This document shows, piece by piece, positions 42,160 through 51,278 of a stretch of 61,183 nucleotides of DNA. Below the pieces are notes generated by a model. It searched no databases. It had not been told where the DNA came from and worked only from the letters and a program-made list of their open reading frames with translations. How positions within the stretch are numbered: position 1 is the first letter of the stretch; every line of letters begins with the position of its first letter. The position numbers and the translations under genes are program-made. The DNA comes from Bacteroidota bacterium (lineage in GTDB: Bacteria > Bacteroidota > Rhodothermia > JANXDC01). The DNA lies in NCBI GenBank assembly GCA_025059945.1, contig JANXDC010000011.1, positions 80,673 through 141,855 of the forward strand. The letters are read 5' to 3'.

Positions 42160-43256
42160 AAGCTTTCGTACAATTTTAAGGTCTCACGGGCGATCTGATC
42201 CCAATTTAAGGGGCCGGATGCGTAGGCCGCTATCGCGGTGCGCATGCGGGCTTGCATGAGGGGGTTCATAAGCAGCTCAGCCAGGGCGCTAGCCAAGGTG
42301 TGCGCATCGGCCGGGGGAACGATAAGGCCGGTTTGTCCATGCTGTACGAGCTCCGGAAGGCCCCCAACGTCCGTGCACACCACGGGCTTGCCAAAGGCGT
42401 AGGCCAGGGCTGCGACGCCACTTTGGGAGGCCTCCAGATACGGAAGGGCCACAACGTCGGCGGCCTCGAAGTAGGCCCCTACCTGTTCCAGGGGAATGTA
42501 CCGGTTATGGATCACATAGTTGTGTCCCTCCGGATCATAGCGTCTGGCGAGGCTTTGGGCGTCCATGCCCGCCCCTGCGATGAGCAGGCGGACGTTGGGT
42601 ATCCGGGTGCGGAGCAAACGGTTAGCTTCTAGGAGCACAGGCAGCCCTTTGTAGCGCATAATGCGACCGAAAAAGAGCACCGTGGGGCCATCATGCGGGG
42701 GGAGTTGAAACGTCCTGTCGTAGGCTCGAAGGTACAGTTCATGGATTCCATGGGGACGTACGTGCACACGATTGGGGTTCAAGCCGTATTTACGGATCGC
42801 CAGGTCTCGCAGGCATTCCGCGTGCACGATCACCAGATCTGAGCGCCGTACTTGGTACCACCGCGCAATGGGAAGGGTTTTGCGGGACTGCCAGTCGCCT
42901 GGATGGTAATCTACGTCGTGCAGTGTGGTCACAACAGGTAAGCGGCCGATCCAGCGTAGCAAAAGCGGCACCCACAGGTCGACGTGCTGGATGTGAAGCA
43001 CATCGGGCCGCTGCTTGAGGATCCAGCGGGCTAGATGCCGCATAAAGAAAAAATTGCGCGGACTACGGAAACGGGGCCAGTTGGCCATCACATGCAACCC
43101 AACCTCAGGCGCCACCCAGCGCGCAAGCCCTCCGAATTTGTTTTCGGGGACAGCCAAGATAACTTCGAGGTCGAGTCGGGCCAGGGCGTTCGACAGGGAT
43201 ATGGTATAGTCAAACGTTCCGGTCGCGAGCAAGAGCACACGGCGCACAGGACTCAT
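42120..43256 (-). CDS. Family 4 glycosyltransferase (exopolysaccharide)
   Basis: 378 residues from the ATG at 43256 that overlaps the flippase stop as ATGA. GT-B fold: LEVILAVPENKFGGLARWV, DVLHIQHVDLWVPLLLRW, TLHDVDYHPGD, VLFFGRIMRYKGLPVLLEANRLL, LPYLEASQSGVAALAYAFGKPVVCTDVGGLPELVQHGQTG. The last segment is the nucleotide-sugar binding region with the E-x7-E-type motif partly altered (LEASQSGVAALAYA). It works in assembly of the repeat unit on the cytoplasmic face of the membrane. Confidence 0.9.
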   Translation of the reverse strand: MSPVRRVLLLATGTFDYTISLSNALARLDLEVILAVPENKFGGLARWVAPEVGLHVMANWPRFRSPRNFFFMRHLARWILKQRPDVLHIQHVDLWVPLLLRWIGRLPVVTTLHDVDYHPGDWQSRKTLPIARWYQVRRSDLVIVHAECLRDLAIRKYGLNPNRVHVRPHGIHELYLRAYDRTFQLPPHDGPTVLFFGRIMRYKGLPVLLEANRLLRTRIPNVRLLIAGAGMDAQSLARRYDPEGHNYVIHNRYIPLEQVGAYFEAADVVALPYLEASQSGVAALAYAFGKPVVCTDVGGLPELVQHGQTGLIVPPADAHTLASALAELLMNPLMQARMRTAIAAYASGPLNWDQIARETLKLYESLWYNPSAIASVCS

Positions 43257-44674
43257 GGAGACGGCCACCGGATGTAGCGTCCTAAGGTGAGCAATAGCGA
43301 CCACAACAAAAGCGACATCCCGTAACTCATCATCCCCACCATGGCAAGCCAGCTAATGGAAACAAAACCTTTCCAGAGGGCTGTCCACAAGTTGAGCGCT
43401 AGCACCCCATTAGCCACCACAATGGGGATGGGTAGGAGGTATCGGATTTTCCAGTTAAACAGATGTCGCCTAAGAAAGCCATACTCAACAAAGAAGAAGA
43501 ACGTAATGCCGATAAATACGGAAACTGCTGCCCCCGTAGGACCGTATAGGGGTGTGAGAGTTATGCCCAATGCCGTCAATAGACCCAAAGATAACAGATT
43601 GGAGATCATGTCCAGTTTCTCCAGTCCTGCGGCCACTAGCGCATTGGCTTGTATAAGGTTCCAGCTATTAAAAAAGAGTACTCCCAGCCATAATCTGAGC
43701 AGGGGAATGGTGTCGGAGAATTTAGGTCCATATAGTGTTAAGACGATAATTTCAGCTCCCAATATCCCCGTAATGACAATGGGGAGTAGAAGGAATACCA
43801 ACATGCGAGTGGTTTTGTGACATAACGAAATGAACTCCGATAGTTGATCGGGATATAATTTGCTCAGGGCGGGCTGAAGCGAGGTAGTATAGCTTAGCGC
43901 AATAAGAATCAAAGCGTCAAAAAAGCGCTGTGCGGCGTAGAAGTGTCCGGCTTGTGTAGGGGAGGCGAAAACCCCCAGCAACAAAATAGGTAGCTGCCAA
44001 AACAGAATAGAAGCCGTAGAGATCGCGGCGAATACCCAGTAGGTGCGGGCGATCTGAAGCAGCAGCGGGCGCTCTAGGGGTCTCCAGGTGATGCCAAATT
44101 GCCGATAAAGCCCGTATAGCAACAGCGCCGTGCTCGCTATACGCGCCAGGATCACCGTCATCACGGCTTCTTCTAGGGGCTGGCGGCTTGCGATCGCCCA
44201 TCCCACGCCGATTAACTTTAGCGCCGCGTCGAGCAAGGAGCCCAGCGCGGGCACAAGCTGTCGCTCGTGGGCCGTAAAGACCCCCTCCGCGATATGAGCC
44301 GTGACTCCAGCGCCGACCCATAGGAGCAGCAAGGGAAGCCCATTGCGCAGGTGCAGAATGCCTAGTGCTATGGCCCCCAAGGCGAGTATAACGGCTAGAA
44401 TCAAGGACAGGAATAGGCCAAGAGCCAGGCTGTGCGTTAAGTAGGCGCCGGTCTGCTCGGGTTTGCGCGCCACGTCTCGGGAGATAAGGGGCTTAAGTCC
44501 CGAGCCCGCCCCCGTGAAGGCGATAAGGTAGAGGGCCCAAAACAGGCCGAACGTCCCCAGCCCCTCCGCCCCGTAGAAGCGGCCCAAAAGAACGGCCACG
44601 GCGAATCCCGAGGCCACCCGAATGCCGCCGGCCAGGAGGAGCAGAAACGCGTTCTGATGTAGTCTCCACATCAT
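43253..44674 (-). CDS. Polysaccharide repeat-unit flippase, Wzx-like (MATE/MOP family)
   Basis: 473 residues, about 12-14 membrane spans, starting MMWRLHQNAFLLLLAGGIRVASGFAVAVLLGRFYGAEGLGTFGLF, the normal N-terminus of Wzx-like proteins. The ATG at 44674 gives an ATGA overlap with the upstream gene; an ATG at 44686 is an alternative. The flippase moves lipid-linked repeat units to the periplasmic face. The stretch from about 43380 to 43920 is visibly richer in A and T than its neighbours, as is common for horizontally acquired flippases. Confidence 0.9.
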   Translation of the reverse strand: MMWRLHQNAFLLLLAGGIRVASGFAVAVLLGRFYGAEGLGTFGLFWALYLIAFTGAGSGLKPLISRDVARKPEQTGAYLTHSLALGLFLSLILAVILALGAIALGILHLRNGLPLLLLWVGAGVTAHIAEGVFTAHERQLVPALGSLLDAALKLIGVGWAIASRQPLEEAVMTVILARIASTALLLYGLYRQFGITWRPLERPLLLQIARTYWVFAAISTASILFWQLPILLLGVFASPTQAGHFYAAQRFFDALILIALSYTTSLQPALSKLYPDQLSEFISLCHKTTRMLVFLLLPIVITGILGAEIIVLTLYGPKFSDTIPLLRLWLGVLFFNSWNLIQANALVAAGLEKLDMISNLLSLGLLTALGITLTPLYGPTGAAVSVFIGITFFFFVEYGFLRRHLFNWKIRYLLPIPIVVANGVLALNLWTALWKGFVSISWLAMVGMMSYGMSLLLWSLLLTLGRYIRWPSP

Positions 44675-46161
44675 TGAGCTTCCCATTTCAGCCGGCGCAA
44701 GGCCAACAACACCCCCAAAGCGAACCAAAGGTATACCATGTAGGGCACACCCAGAGTGCCGGGCTCTTTAACGCCTACGATTAGGTTGGCCACCACGCCG
44801 CTGAGCAAGCCCAGTGCCAAGGCGGCAAATTTAGGTTCCGGCTCGAGGGCGACCTGCAGCCCGATCAGGATGGCGTAAAAGATGAGACTCAACCATAGAA
44901 AGAGACCCGGAATCCCGATCTCTGAGGCTAGGTGCAAATAGACGTTATGCACCGGGTAGCGAAATCGCCGGGTCACGCGCTCCGAGGTGTCATCGTAGCT
45001 GTCCATGAGGTAGATGTAATTGCCTAGCCCGATGCCCAGCCAAGGATGATCCCGGATGATGTTCTGCGAGATCTGAATAAGGGGTATGCGGGTCTGGGCC
45101 GCCCCCAGATCGTCGCCCGTAATGCGGCCATAGATATAATTCCAGGCGGGGATCACCAGAAACAGCGAGGCGATCAGCAAGGGGACGAAGCGCCGAAGTA
45201 GGTTAAGTGGGTACCTGGGCTGCGCAAGTCCCCGCAGCCCCAACAGGAACAAAAAGGCGATCAGGCCCACCAGTAGCGCCAGCCAGGCGCCACGCGAGAA
45301 CGTGGCGATTAGAGCGCCCATAGCTAGACTAAGCGTTAGGTACTGCACGGGTCTCTCCCAACGCCGCTCCCGGTACGGCCAAGCCAGGATCAGGGGTATA
45401 AAGGTGACAAGATACCAGGAGTAGTTATTCGGAGAGCTCAGCAGGCCGACCACGCGCGCGATGCGCGGATCCGTGGGCAGCGGAGAAAGCAGCCAGGGCG
45501 GCACGCCCCCCAGTTGCGGAATCAAGAGCAGCCGGGGGACGAAAAACTGCAAGACCCCGAAGGCGCTCATCAGCAGCATCCAGATCATGAGCGCCCGCAG
45601 CAGGAACTTGAGGTGCGCGACGTCTTCAAGACCTGCGATGAGGTAAAAGAACATGAGCATTTGCAGGAAAAACCCAAAGAGGGCGTAAAAACTGTACTGG
45701 GGCTGCGGGGCCACTGTGGCGCTCGCCAGGCCTATAAGCATGAGCGAAACGACCAAAAGAAGCGGAAACAGCACTTGAGTGAGCGGAAACGGGCCTCGCC
45801 CCCGGCGCAGCCCGTATGTCACCCACAACAGGATCGCGGTGAAACCCGTAAGCGTTAGGGGTAGTCCTGGCGGGCTGCCCACGTGACCGGGCTGGAATTG
45901 GGGGTGAATATCGATCTCTGCTGAAACGCTCAAGGCCAAAAGCGCCAGCAGCGCCCGATCCAGATACTGCGAAGCCACTAACAGTCCGCTCAGCACGAGC
46001 GGCAAGACGGCCGCAACTACAAGCCATCGCGGGTGCACCGGCAGAGCCGGCAGGGCCGTGACAAGGAGCCCTACCAGAAGGGCAAGCAGCCCCACCGCAA
46101 ACAGAAGGGCCATTCCGCCAGGGGGGCCACCTGCGAGGCTGCGTTCACGCGGGCCGTTCAT
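44671..46161 (-). CDS. O-antigen ligase/polymerase family protein (Wzy/WaaL-like)
   Basis: 496 residues, about 11-12 membrane spans. The conserved Wzy_C region is seen in LLVGLIAFLFLLGL, TRIPLIQISQNIIRDHPWLGIGLGNYIYLMDSYDD and RYPVHNVYLHLASEIGIPGLFLWL; the His in HNVYLHLASEIGIPG is characteristic. It either polymerises repeat units or joins sugar chains. The start at 46161 follows AGGAG at a proper distance, giving a 17-base overlap with the previous gene; the longer frame from 46182 is less likely. Confidence 0.88.
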   Translation of the reverse strand: MNGPRERSLAGGPPGGMALLFAVGLLALLVGLLVTALPALPVHPRWLVVAAVLPLVLSGLLVASQYLDRALLALLALSVSAEIDIHPQFQPGHVGSPPGLPLTLTGFTAILLWVTYGLRRGRGPFPLTQVLFPLLLVVSLMLIGLASATVAPQPQYSFYALFGFFLQMLMFFYLIAGLEDVAHLKFLLRALMIWMLLMSAFGVLQFFVPRLLLIPQLGGVPPWLLSPLPTDPRIARVVGLLSSPNNYSWYLVTFIPLILAWPYRERRWERPVQYLTLSLAMGALIATFSRGAWLALLVGLIAFLFLLGLRGLAQPRYPLNLLRRFVPLLIASLFLVIPAWNYIYGRITGDDLGAAQTRIPLIQISQNIIRDHPWLGIGLGNYIYLMDSYDDTSERVTRRFRYPVHNVYLHLASEIGIPGLFLWLSLIFYAILIGLQVALEPEPKFAALALGLLSGVVANLIVGVKEPGTLGVPYMVYLWFALGVLLALRRLKWEAQ

Positions 46162-46978
46162 AGGGGGCTTCTCCTTTCGCAAACCGCGCGCCCAGCGCGT
46201 CCCGCAGCACGAGTGGAATAAAAAGCGGGGCCTCTAGCAGATAGCGTCGGGACAAGCGTCGCGGCTCTTGTACAAGGCGGGCAAGCCATTCGAGGCCGGC
46301 TCGCTGCATCCAGCGAGGAGCGCGGCGCCACCGGCCCGCCTCGGCATCTAAGGCGGCCCCTATGCCGATGGCGATGAGATTCGGCAGGCGCTCCAGGTTT
46401 TCTGCGATCCAGAGGTCTTGTTTGGGGGCGCCTAGGCTCACCCACAGCACCTCGGGCTGTGCCTGCGCAATACGTTCCATGATGAGCGCGTTGTCCGCTT
46501 CGCGCAAGCGGGGGCGAAACGGGGGGCTGTAGTAGCCCACAAGCCGTAAGCCGGGGTAGCGGCGGGGTAGCAGCTGGACGAGTTTCCGAAGCACCTCGGG
46601 ATGAGAGCCGAGCAAAAACATCCGGAAGCCCTCTTGAGCCGCCCGCGCGCAGAAAGCCGGAAACAGGTCCAGCCCCGTTACGCGCTCCGGAAGGGGTGGG
46701 CCGTAGAGGCGGCTTGCCCACACCACGGGCATGCCATCCGGCAGAACCAGATCGGCCGTGTTGTAAACGGTCCGCAACCGCGGATCTCGGTAAGCGGCCA
46801 GGATGCTGTTAGTGGGGACCACACAGATGCGACGCCGCTCCCGACGGCGGATCCAGGCGCTCATAAGCTCCAGCGTCTGCTGAAGCGTTATGCGCGAGAT
46901 CCCCACACCCAGGATCGATACGCGCGCGATGGCCTCAGGGCCATGAAAAGCCTCTACGTAGTCTTGGGCAGTTGCCAT
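46145..46978 (-). CDS. WecG/TagA/CpsF-family glycosyltransferase (GT26)
   Basis: 277 residues with the family core: ILGVGISRITLQQTLELM, CVVPTNSILAAYRDPRLRTVYNTADLVLPDGMPVVWASR, RVTGLDLFPAFCARA, FLLGSHPEVLRKLV, LWVSLGAPKQDLWI. Members add N-acetylmannosamine(uronate) or a related sugar onto a lipid-linked first sugar. It overlaps the GT39-like gene by 25 bases. The sugar cannot be fixed from sequence. Confidence 0.92.
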   Translation of the reverse strand: MATAQDYVEAFHGPEAIARVSILGVGISRITLQQTLELMSAWIRRRERRRICVVPTNSILAAYRDPRLRTVYNTADLVLPDGMPVVWASRLYGPPLPERVTGLDLFPAFCARAAQEGFRMFLLGSHPEVLRKLVQLLPRRYPGLRLVGYYSPPFRPRLREADNALIMERIAQAQPEVLWVSLGAPKQDLWIAENLERLPNLIAIGIGAALDAEAGRWRRAPRWMQRAGLEWLARLVQEPRRLSRRYLLEAPLFIPLVLRDALGARFAKGEAPYERPA

Positions 46979-48930
46979 AACTCCAGCACAAATCGAGGAT
47001 AGCCAGGTAGCCCGTAGACGTATAAGGGGAAGCTCCGCAGTAGTCGGCTACCTTTGGGCAGAAATACCAAATATTGGCCAACTTCGGGCGCGATGATAGC
47101 GGGCTCCACTTGATTCCAGTCCGGTTGCCGGCCGTATGGCACCACCGTGGGGGCGCGTCCGGCTAGGGTCGGATCCCGCCGGTTCACGGGGGGCCAGGAG
47201 CGAATCTGCGACCAGCGGGGTACCGAAAAATCCCTATCGTAACGCAGTACGAGCGCATATCCCCGATGAAAGATCGCGGGGGCGTAGTTATACCGGATCG
47301 AGGGCCGGATAACGGGGGCCCGGGTTTCGGCTAGCGGCAAGTTGTAGTGGGCCACCACGGGCTGGTCACCCACGAGCGCACGAATTTGTCGGCCGGCATC
47401 CCGAAACGCGTACGAAGGCGGTAGCCAACTGCTCAGGTAAGGCAGCTCCACAAGCACCAGAAGCAAAAGCGCGGCCGCGCCCATGCGCAGGCGCTCCAGG
47501 CCGCGTTCGAATCGGGCCTCTTGACGCCGCAGCGCCCAGGCCAAGCCCAGGCCCAGGCCGCCTACGAGGGCCGAGGCGATCCATGAGGGTCCGTGTGCAA
47601 AGCGCACCGCGTAAACCGCAAGGGGCATCCCCACTAAGACGAGCGCGCTCAGACGGGCCCATTGCCAATCGGGCAGATCCGGTTCTCGAGAGCGGATAAA
47701 ACTCATCCAGCCCGCGTGCGCCAGATAGCCCGCAAAGCTAAGCATCGAGATCCCGATTACGTTTAAACCGTGCTCCTGTCCCACGTGAATCGGCAACCGT
47801 TCACCGATCGCCAGCCCCACGCCGTGCAACGCGCTCCACGGCAGCCACAGAGCTCCGAGCCAACGCAGAAGACGGCCCCAAGGGGATGCGGCTTGCGGCG
47901 ACGGCTCTGGCCACCTCCAGCGCCATCCGGCCAGCCACAGAGCGGCCAGATACGCCAGGGCCGGAAAAACAGGTAGAAACCGCCGCTCAGGCTGATACGA
48001 AGAGGTGGCCAGCAGAACGATGTTGCCCGCTAGCAGAATAAGGGCTAACGCGTCTGGCTCATCCAGCTGCGCTAAGGTGCTGCGGAAGCGCTCCAGAAGC
48101 CGCCGCAATAGGGGCACCAGGTGCCACAGCGCAACGAAGGCCACAGCCGGGATGAGCCCAATAAAGGAATTGATCCAGAGGTTCAGCCAGAAATAGGGCC
48201 GAATGTAGATCGGGGCGCTTGAGCGGTTCTTGGCGATCCAGCCGCTGTAGTCCGGATGGACCAGGAAGGCCACATACGGGATCGCGACTAGGGCCCCGCC
48301 TGCGACGAAGCGCAAGACCGAGCCCCAGGACCAACGGCCGCGATAGGCCTCCCAGGCCAAAAGCAGCGCGTAGATGGGGAAGAAATAGAAGGCGGAGGTC
48401 TTAATAAGAGCCGTTATACCAAGAAAAAAACCGGAAAGGAAGAACCAGCGGTACCTCCAGGCCAGCAGGCTCAGCAAGAGGCTCAAGACCAGCGTGGATT
48501 CTACGAAGCCCACGCGGCTGTAAAGCAAGGGGCCGGCCGAGATGGCGTACAGGGCCACGGTGTACAAGGCGACCTCGGGCCGTTTGCGATCGTAGAAGAG
48601 CGCGTACACAACCGGCAGGGTGAGCGTTCCGGACAGCGCCGAAAGCAGGCGCATGGTCTCGATGCTCACGCCAAGCCAGCAGAAGATAAAGCCTTGCAAG
48701 ACCGTAAAGAGCCAGGCGCTGACCCAGGCCTGATAGAAGCCGTCAACGTGCCAGCGGCCGAATAGGGCGTAATTGCGCCCCTGATGGGCCCACCAGAGCT
48801 CATCCGTGATAAAGCCGCGGTCTAGCAGCCAGGGCGGATCGGCATCCAAAAACACCCATCGGAGCGCCACGCCACCGGCTATGAGCGCCCCAAGGCCAAG
48901 GCCCAATCCCAATCCCATGCGGCTTCGCAT
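46954..48930 (-). CDS. Large membrane glycosyltransferase (GT39/ArnT-like)
   Basis: 658 residues with about 12 membrane helices. The N-terminal periplasmic loop contains the acidic pair pattern of the family (FLDADPPWLLDRGFITDELWWAHQGRNYALFG) and the loop then continues as in PMT/ArnT proteins. Such enzymes transfer a sugar from a lipid-linked donor on the periplasmic side. The C-terminal quarter is a soluble domain (VVAHYNLPLAETRAPVIRPS). The start overlaps the stop of the next upstream gene by one base (TGATG). Confidence 0.85.
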   Translation of the reverse strand: MRSRMGLGLGLGLGALIAGGVALRWVFLDADPPWLLDRGFITDELWWAHQGRNYALFGRWHVDGFYQAWVSAWLFTVLQGFIFCWLGVSIETMRLLSALSGTLTLPVVYALFYDRKRPEVALYTVALYAISAGPLLYSRVGFVESTLVLSLLLSLLAWRYRWFFLSGFFLGITALIKTSAFYFFPIYALLLAWEAYRGRWSWGSVLRFVAGGALVAIPYVAFLVHPDYSGWIAKNRSSAPIYIRPYFWLNLWINSFIGLIPAVAFVALWHLVPLLRRLLERFRSTLAQLDEPDALALILLAGNIVLLATSSYQPERRFLPVFPALAYLAALWLAGWRWRWPEPSPQAASPWGRLLRWLGALWLPWSALHGVGLAIGERLPIHVGQEHGLNVIGISMLSFAGYLAHAGWMSFIRSREPDLPDWQWARLSALVLVGMPLAVYAVRFAHGPSWIASALVGGLGLGLAWALRRQEARFERGLERLRMGAAALLLLVLVELPYLSSWLPPSYAFRDAGRQIRALVGDQPVVAHYNLPLAETRAPVIRPSIRYNYAPAIFHRGYALVLRYDRDFSVPRWSQIRSWPPVNRRDPTLAGRAPTVVPYGRQPDWNQVEPAIIAPEVGQYLVFLPKGSRLLRSFPLYVYGLPGYPRFVLELWQLPKTT

Positions 48931-50354
48931 CAGTAGGCCCCCTTTCCCAGGAGCACCACCGGTATGGTTTTGAGCAGGATCCGTAAGTCCAGCGCCAAGG
49001 ACCAGTTATCGACGTAGGCCAGGTCAAGCCGAATCCACTCTTCGAAGCGTAGGTCGCTGCGCCCGGAGATCTGCCACAGGCATGTGAGGCCGGGTTTGAC
49101 GGCGAACCGGCGCTTGTAACGCGGGTCCGTAAACCGCTGATAGTCCCGCAAAGGCAAAGGGCGTGGGCCCACCAAACTCATGTCGCCCAATAGGACGTTG
49201 ATGAGCTGGGGTAGTTCATCTAGGCTATGCTTGCGCAAAAAGCGGCCGATCGGGGTGATGCGCGGATCGTTTCGGATCTTAAACACCGGCCCGTCGGCCT
49301 CGTTGAGCTCCTCTAGCTCTTGTTGCAGTTGTTCGGCGTTGGGGACCATGGTCCGGAACTTGTACATCCGGAAGATCCGCTTGTGATAGCCTACCCGATC
49401 CTGCACATACAGGGCTGGCGCACCCGGAGAGGTAAGCCGGATCAGAAGCGCGATCAGCAGCATCAGGGGAAGCAACAGGATCAGGCCCACAAAGGCCCCG
49501 AGCAGGTCGATGCCGCGCTTCAGCGCGGCCTGCCAACCCCGGATCGGCTCCGCGATCAGGGTAAAATCCTCCTCCGTCTGCAAAAGCCGAGAGGGGATGC
49601 GCAAAGGGATCCCGTATTGGTGACATAGGCGCGTAAGCCGCTCGATCGCCTCGTAATGTTCGAGCGAAAAGCCCACGAGCACCTCGTCGATGACGAGGGT
49701 ATCGAGCAGACGAGGCAGATCGGAGAACGCGCCCACAACGGGAGCCACAGGCGCGGACCGGACCGCAGCGGCTTGCGTTGCCGTCTTTACGGTGGCGGAG
49801 CCCACCAGCAGCTCCTCCTCTTGAAGGGGCTCCTCAAACGGCATGCGCACCAGACCCAGTAGCTCCAGGCCCCACTCGCCGTGCTTGCGAATGCTTTGCG
49901 CCATCCATTGCGCAGGCGGGCCCGTTCCCACGATCAAGACGCGCCAGCGGCGGCGTGTTCGACCGTAGTAGTATTGCAAAAGCAAGCGCAGCAAGGCGCG
50001 TTCGCCGATGCTGCCCAGCAGCAGCAGCGATCCGAAAAAGATCCACCGGGGCAAGTAGAAGTCCCATAAGGGCGCTAGAAGGGCCAGCAGGCCGCTAAAA
50101 GAGAGCAAGGAGACGACAGCCCCGATCAGCCGGACCCATTCTCGCTTAAGGGGGCCCTCGGAGAAGGGGCTGCGGTAGCTGTCCCACCATCGCAGGAACA
50201 CACCCCAGCCCGCAAGCAAAAGCAGGAGGAAGATGAGCTCTGAGGGGTCATCAAGGGGCTCACCGAAAAGGTTTCCGCTCACCCACCAGGCGACGAGGGC
50301 GACACAAAGATCACACAGGACCGTCAGGCCGTAAATCGGGCGCCTAGGGTGCAT
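48930..50354 (-). CDS. Polyprenyl glycosylphosphotransferase (initiating enzyme)
   Basis: 474 residues: four to five N-terminal membrane helices, a cytoplasmic nucleotide-binding-like domain (VLIVGTGPPAQWMAQSIRKHGEWGLELLG), then the bacterial sugar transferase domain: LKRGIDLLGAFVGLILLLPLM, YVQDRVGYHKRIFRMYKFRTMVPNAEQ, NDPRITPIGRFLRKHSLDELPQLINVLLGDMSLVGPRPLP and VKPGLTCLWQISGRS. It attaches the first sugar phosphate to undecaprenyl phosphate, starting the repeat unit. The sugar (glucose or galactose) is not fixed by sequence. Confidence 0.95.
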   Translation of the reverse strand: MHPRRPIYGLTVLCDLCVALVAWWVSGNLFGEPLDDPSELIFLLLLLAGWGVFLRWWDSYRSPFSEGPLKREWVRLIGAVVSLLSFSGLLALLAPLWDFYLPRWIFFGSLLLLGSIGERALLRLLLQYYYGRTRRRWRVLIVGTGPPAQWMAQSIRKHGEWGLELLGLVRMPFEEPLQEEELLVGSATVKTATQAAAVRSAPVAPVVGAFSDLPRLLDTLVIDEVLVGFSLEHYEAIERLTRLCHQYGIPLRIPSRLLQTEEDFTLIAEPIRGWQAALKRGIDLLGAFVGLILLLPLMLLIALLIRLTSPGAPALYVQDRVGYHKRIFRMYKFRTMVPNAEQLQQELEELNEADGPVFKIRNDPRITPIGRFLRKHSLDELPQLINVLLGDMSLVGPRPLPLRDYQRFTDPRYKRRFAVKPGLTCLWQISGRSDLRFEEWIRLDLAYVDNWSLALDLRILLKTIPVVLLGKGAY

Positions 50355-50360
50355 ACAGCA

Positions 50361-51278
50361 TTATGCCGCTCTGCGCGGGACACGGTTTAGCACTACCCCC
50401 ATAAATTCCAGCTTGTTTGCCTGGGCAAACCGCTGTACGGCCAACAGCTCGGAGCGTCGGGTCCTGCCACGCTGGGCTACGCAAAGCATAGCAGGGCGCG
50501 CCGTCTCAAGCCAATGTGTCCCCGTGGGACTGGAGCCCACATCGAGCACCACCCAGCGGAAACGTTGTCGCATTTCGCCCAGAAAGAGCCGCAACCGGTC
50601 CACGGCTTGAGCGTTGAAAAGCGTCTCCTGTAGCCTGTGGCCTGCGGGGAGCACCCAAAGCGGATAAGGACCCAGCCGATGAAAATAGTCGGCGGCAAGC
50701 TCCCCGCCGGCGAGGTAGTCTGTTAGCCCTTTTGCCGTTCGGATTCCGAAGAGCCTGCCCAGCATCGGATCTTCGAAGTGAAAGTCGACAAGCAGAACAG
50801 GGGCGGGATCGACTCGGTCTGCGATGCCTGAGGCTAGCGTCACGGCCAAGCCGGAGGCGATCGTAGTGGCTCCTGCCGATCGGTGGGGGGAGACTACCGC
50901 CAGGGTGTTGCGCAGCTGCAGCTCAGGTCTCAGTAGCAGCCGCTGAGCGATCGCCTCGAAGGACGCCTCGTGTTCGGCAAAGCGGGCCAGGACCGCGTAC
51001 TGGGCAAGCACGATTCCTGGCGCGGCGTTGCTTTGCGTCAAATCCACTCGACACGTGCTTGGGATTGGGGGCGCGACGGGCTCCTTTGGGATCGCGGGGC
51101 GCGGAGCGGTTGTTTTGTCCGCGGCCGCCACCGTGGGGCCTAGCGAGGCGATGCGTTGCGAGATGGCACCTTCAGCTGGTCGTGCGCCGTGTTGGCTATG
51201 GTGGTAGATCCAGCCCAAAAGGGCGCCGATCAGGAAAGCTATCCCGACAAACAACGCCACCAAGATGCCCAAGCTCAT
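50361..51278 (-). CDS. Degenerate BY-kinase/CpsD-like ATPase
   Basis: 305 residues with one N-terminal membrane helix (SLGILVALFVGIAFLIGALLGWIYHH), a Pro/Ala-rich linker and a MinD/CpsD-type domain. The Walker A position reads SPHRSAGATTIASGLA, in which the expected GK(S/T) lysine is replaced by Ala. Walker A' is LLVDFHFEDPMLGRLFG and the Walker B position is WVVLDVGSSP. No tyrosine cluster is present at the C-terminus. Full BY-kinases autophosphorylate and control Wzz; this one looks unable to bind or hydrolyse ATP normally. It follows Wzz, overlapping it by ATGA, the usual place for a partner kinase. Confidence 0.85.
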   Translation of the reverse strand: MSLGILVALFVGIAFLIGALLGWIYHHSQHGARPAEGAISQRIASLGPTVAAADKTTAPRPAIPKEPVAPPIPSTCRVDLTQSNAAPGIVLAQYAVLARFAEHEASFEAIAQRLLLRPELQLRNTLAVVSPHRSAGATTIASGLAVTLASGIADRVDPAPVLLVDFHFEDPMLGRLFGIRTAKGLTDYLAGGELAADYFHRLGPYPLWVLPAGHRLQETLFNAQAVDRLRLFLGEMRQRFRWVVLDVGSSPTGTHWLETARPAMLCVAQRGRTRRSELLAVQRFAQANKLEFMGVVLNRVPRRAA

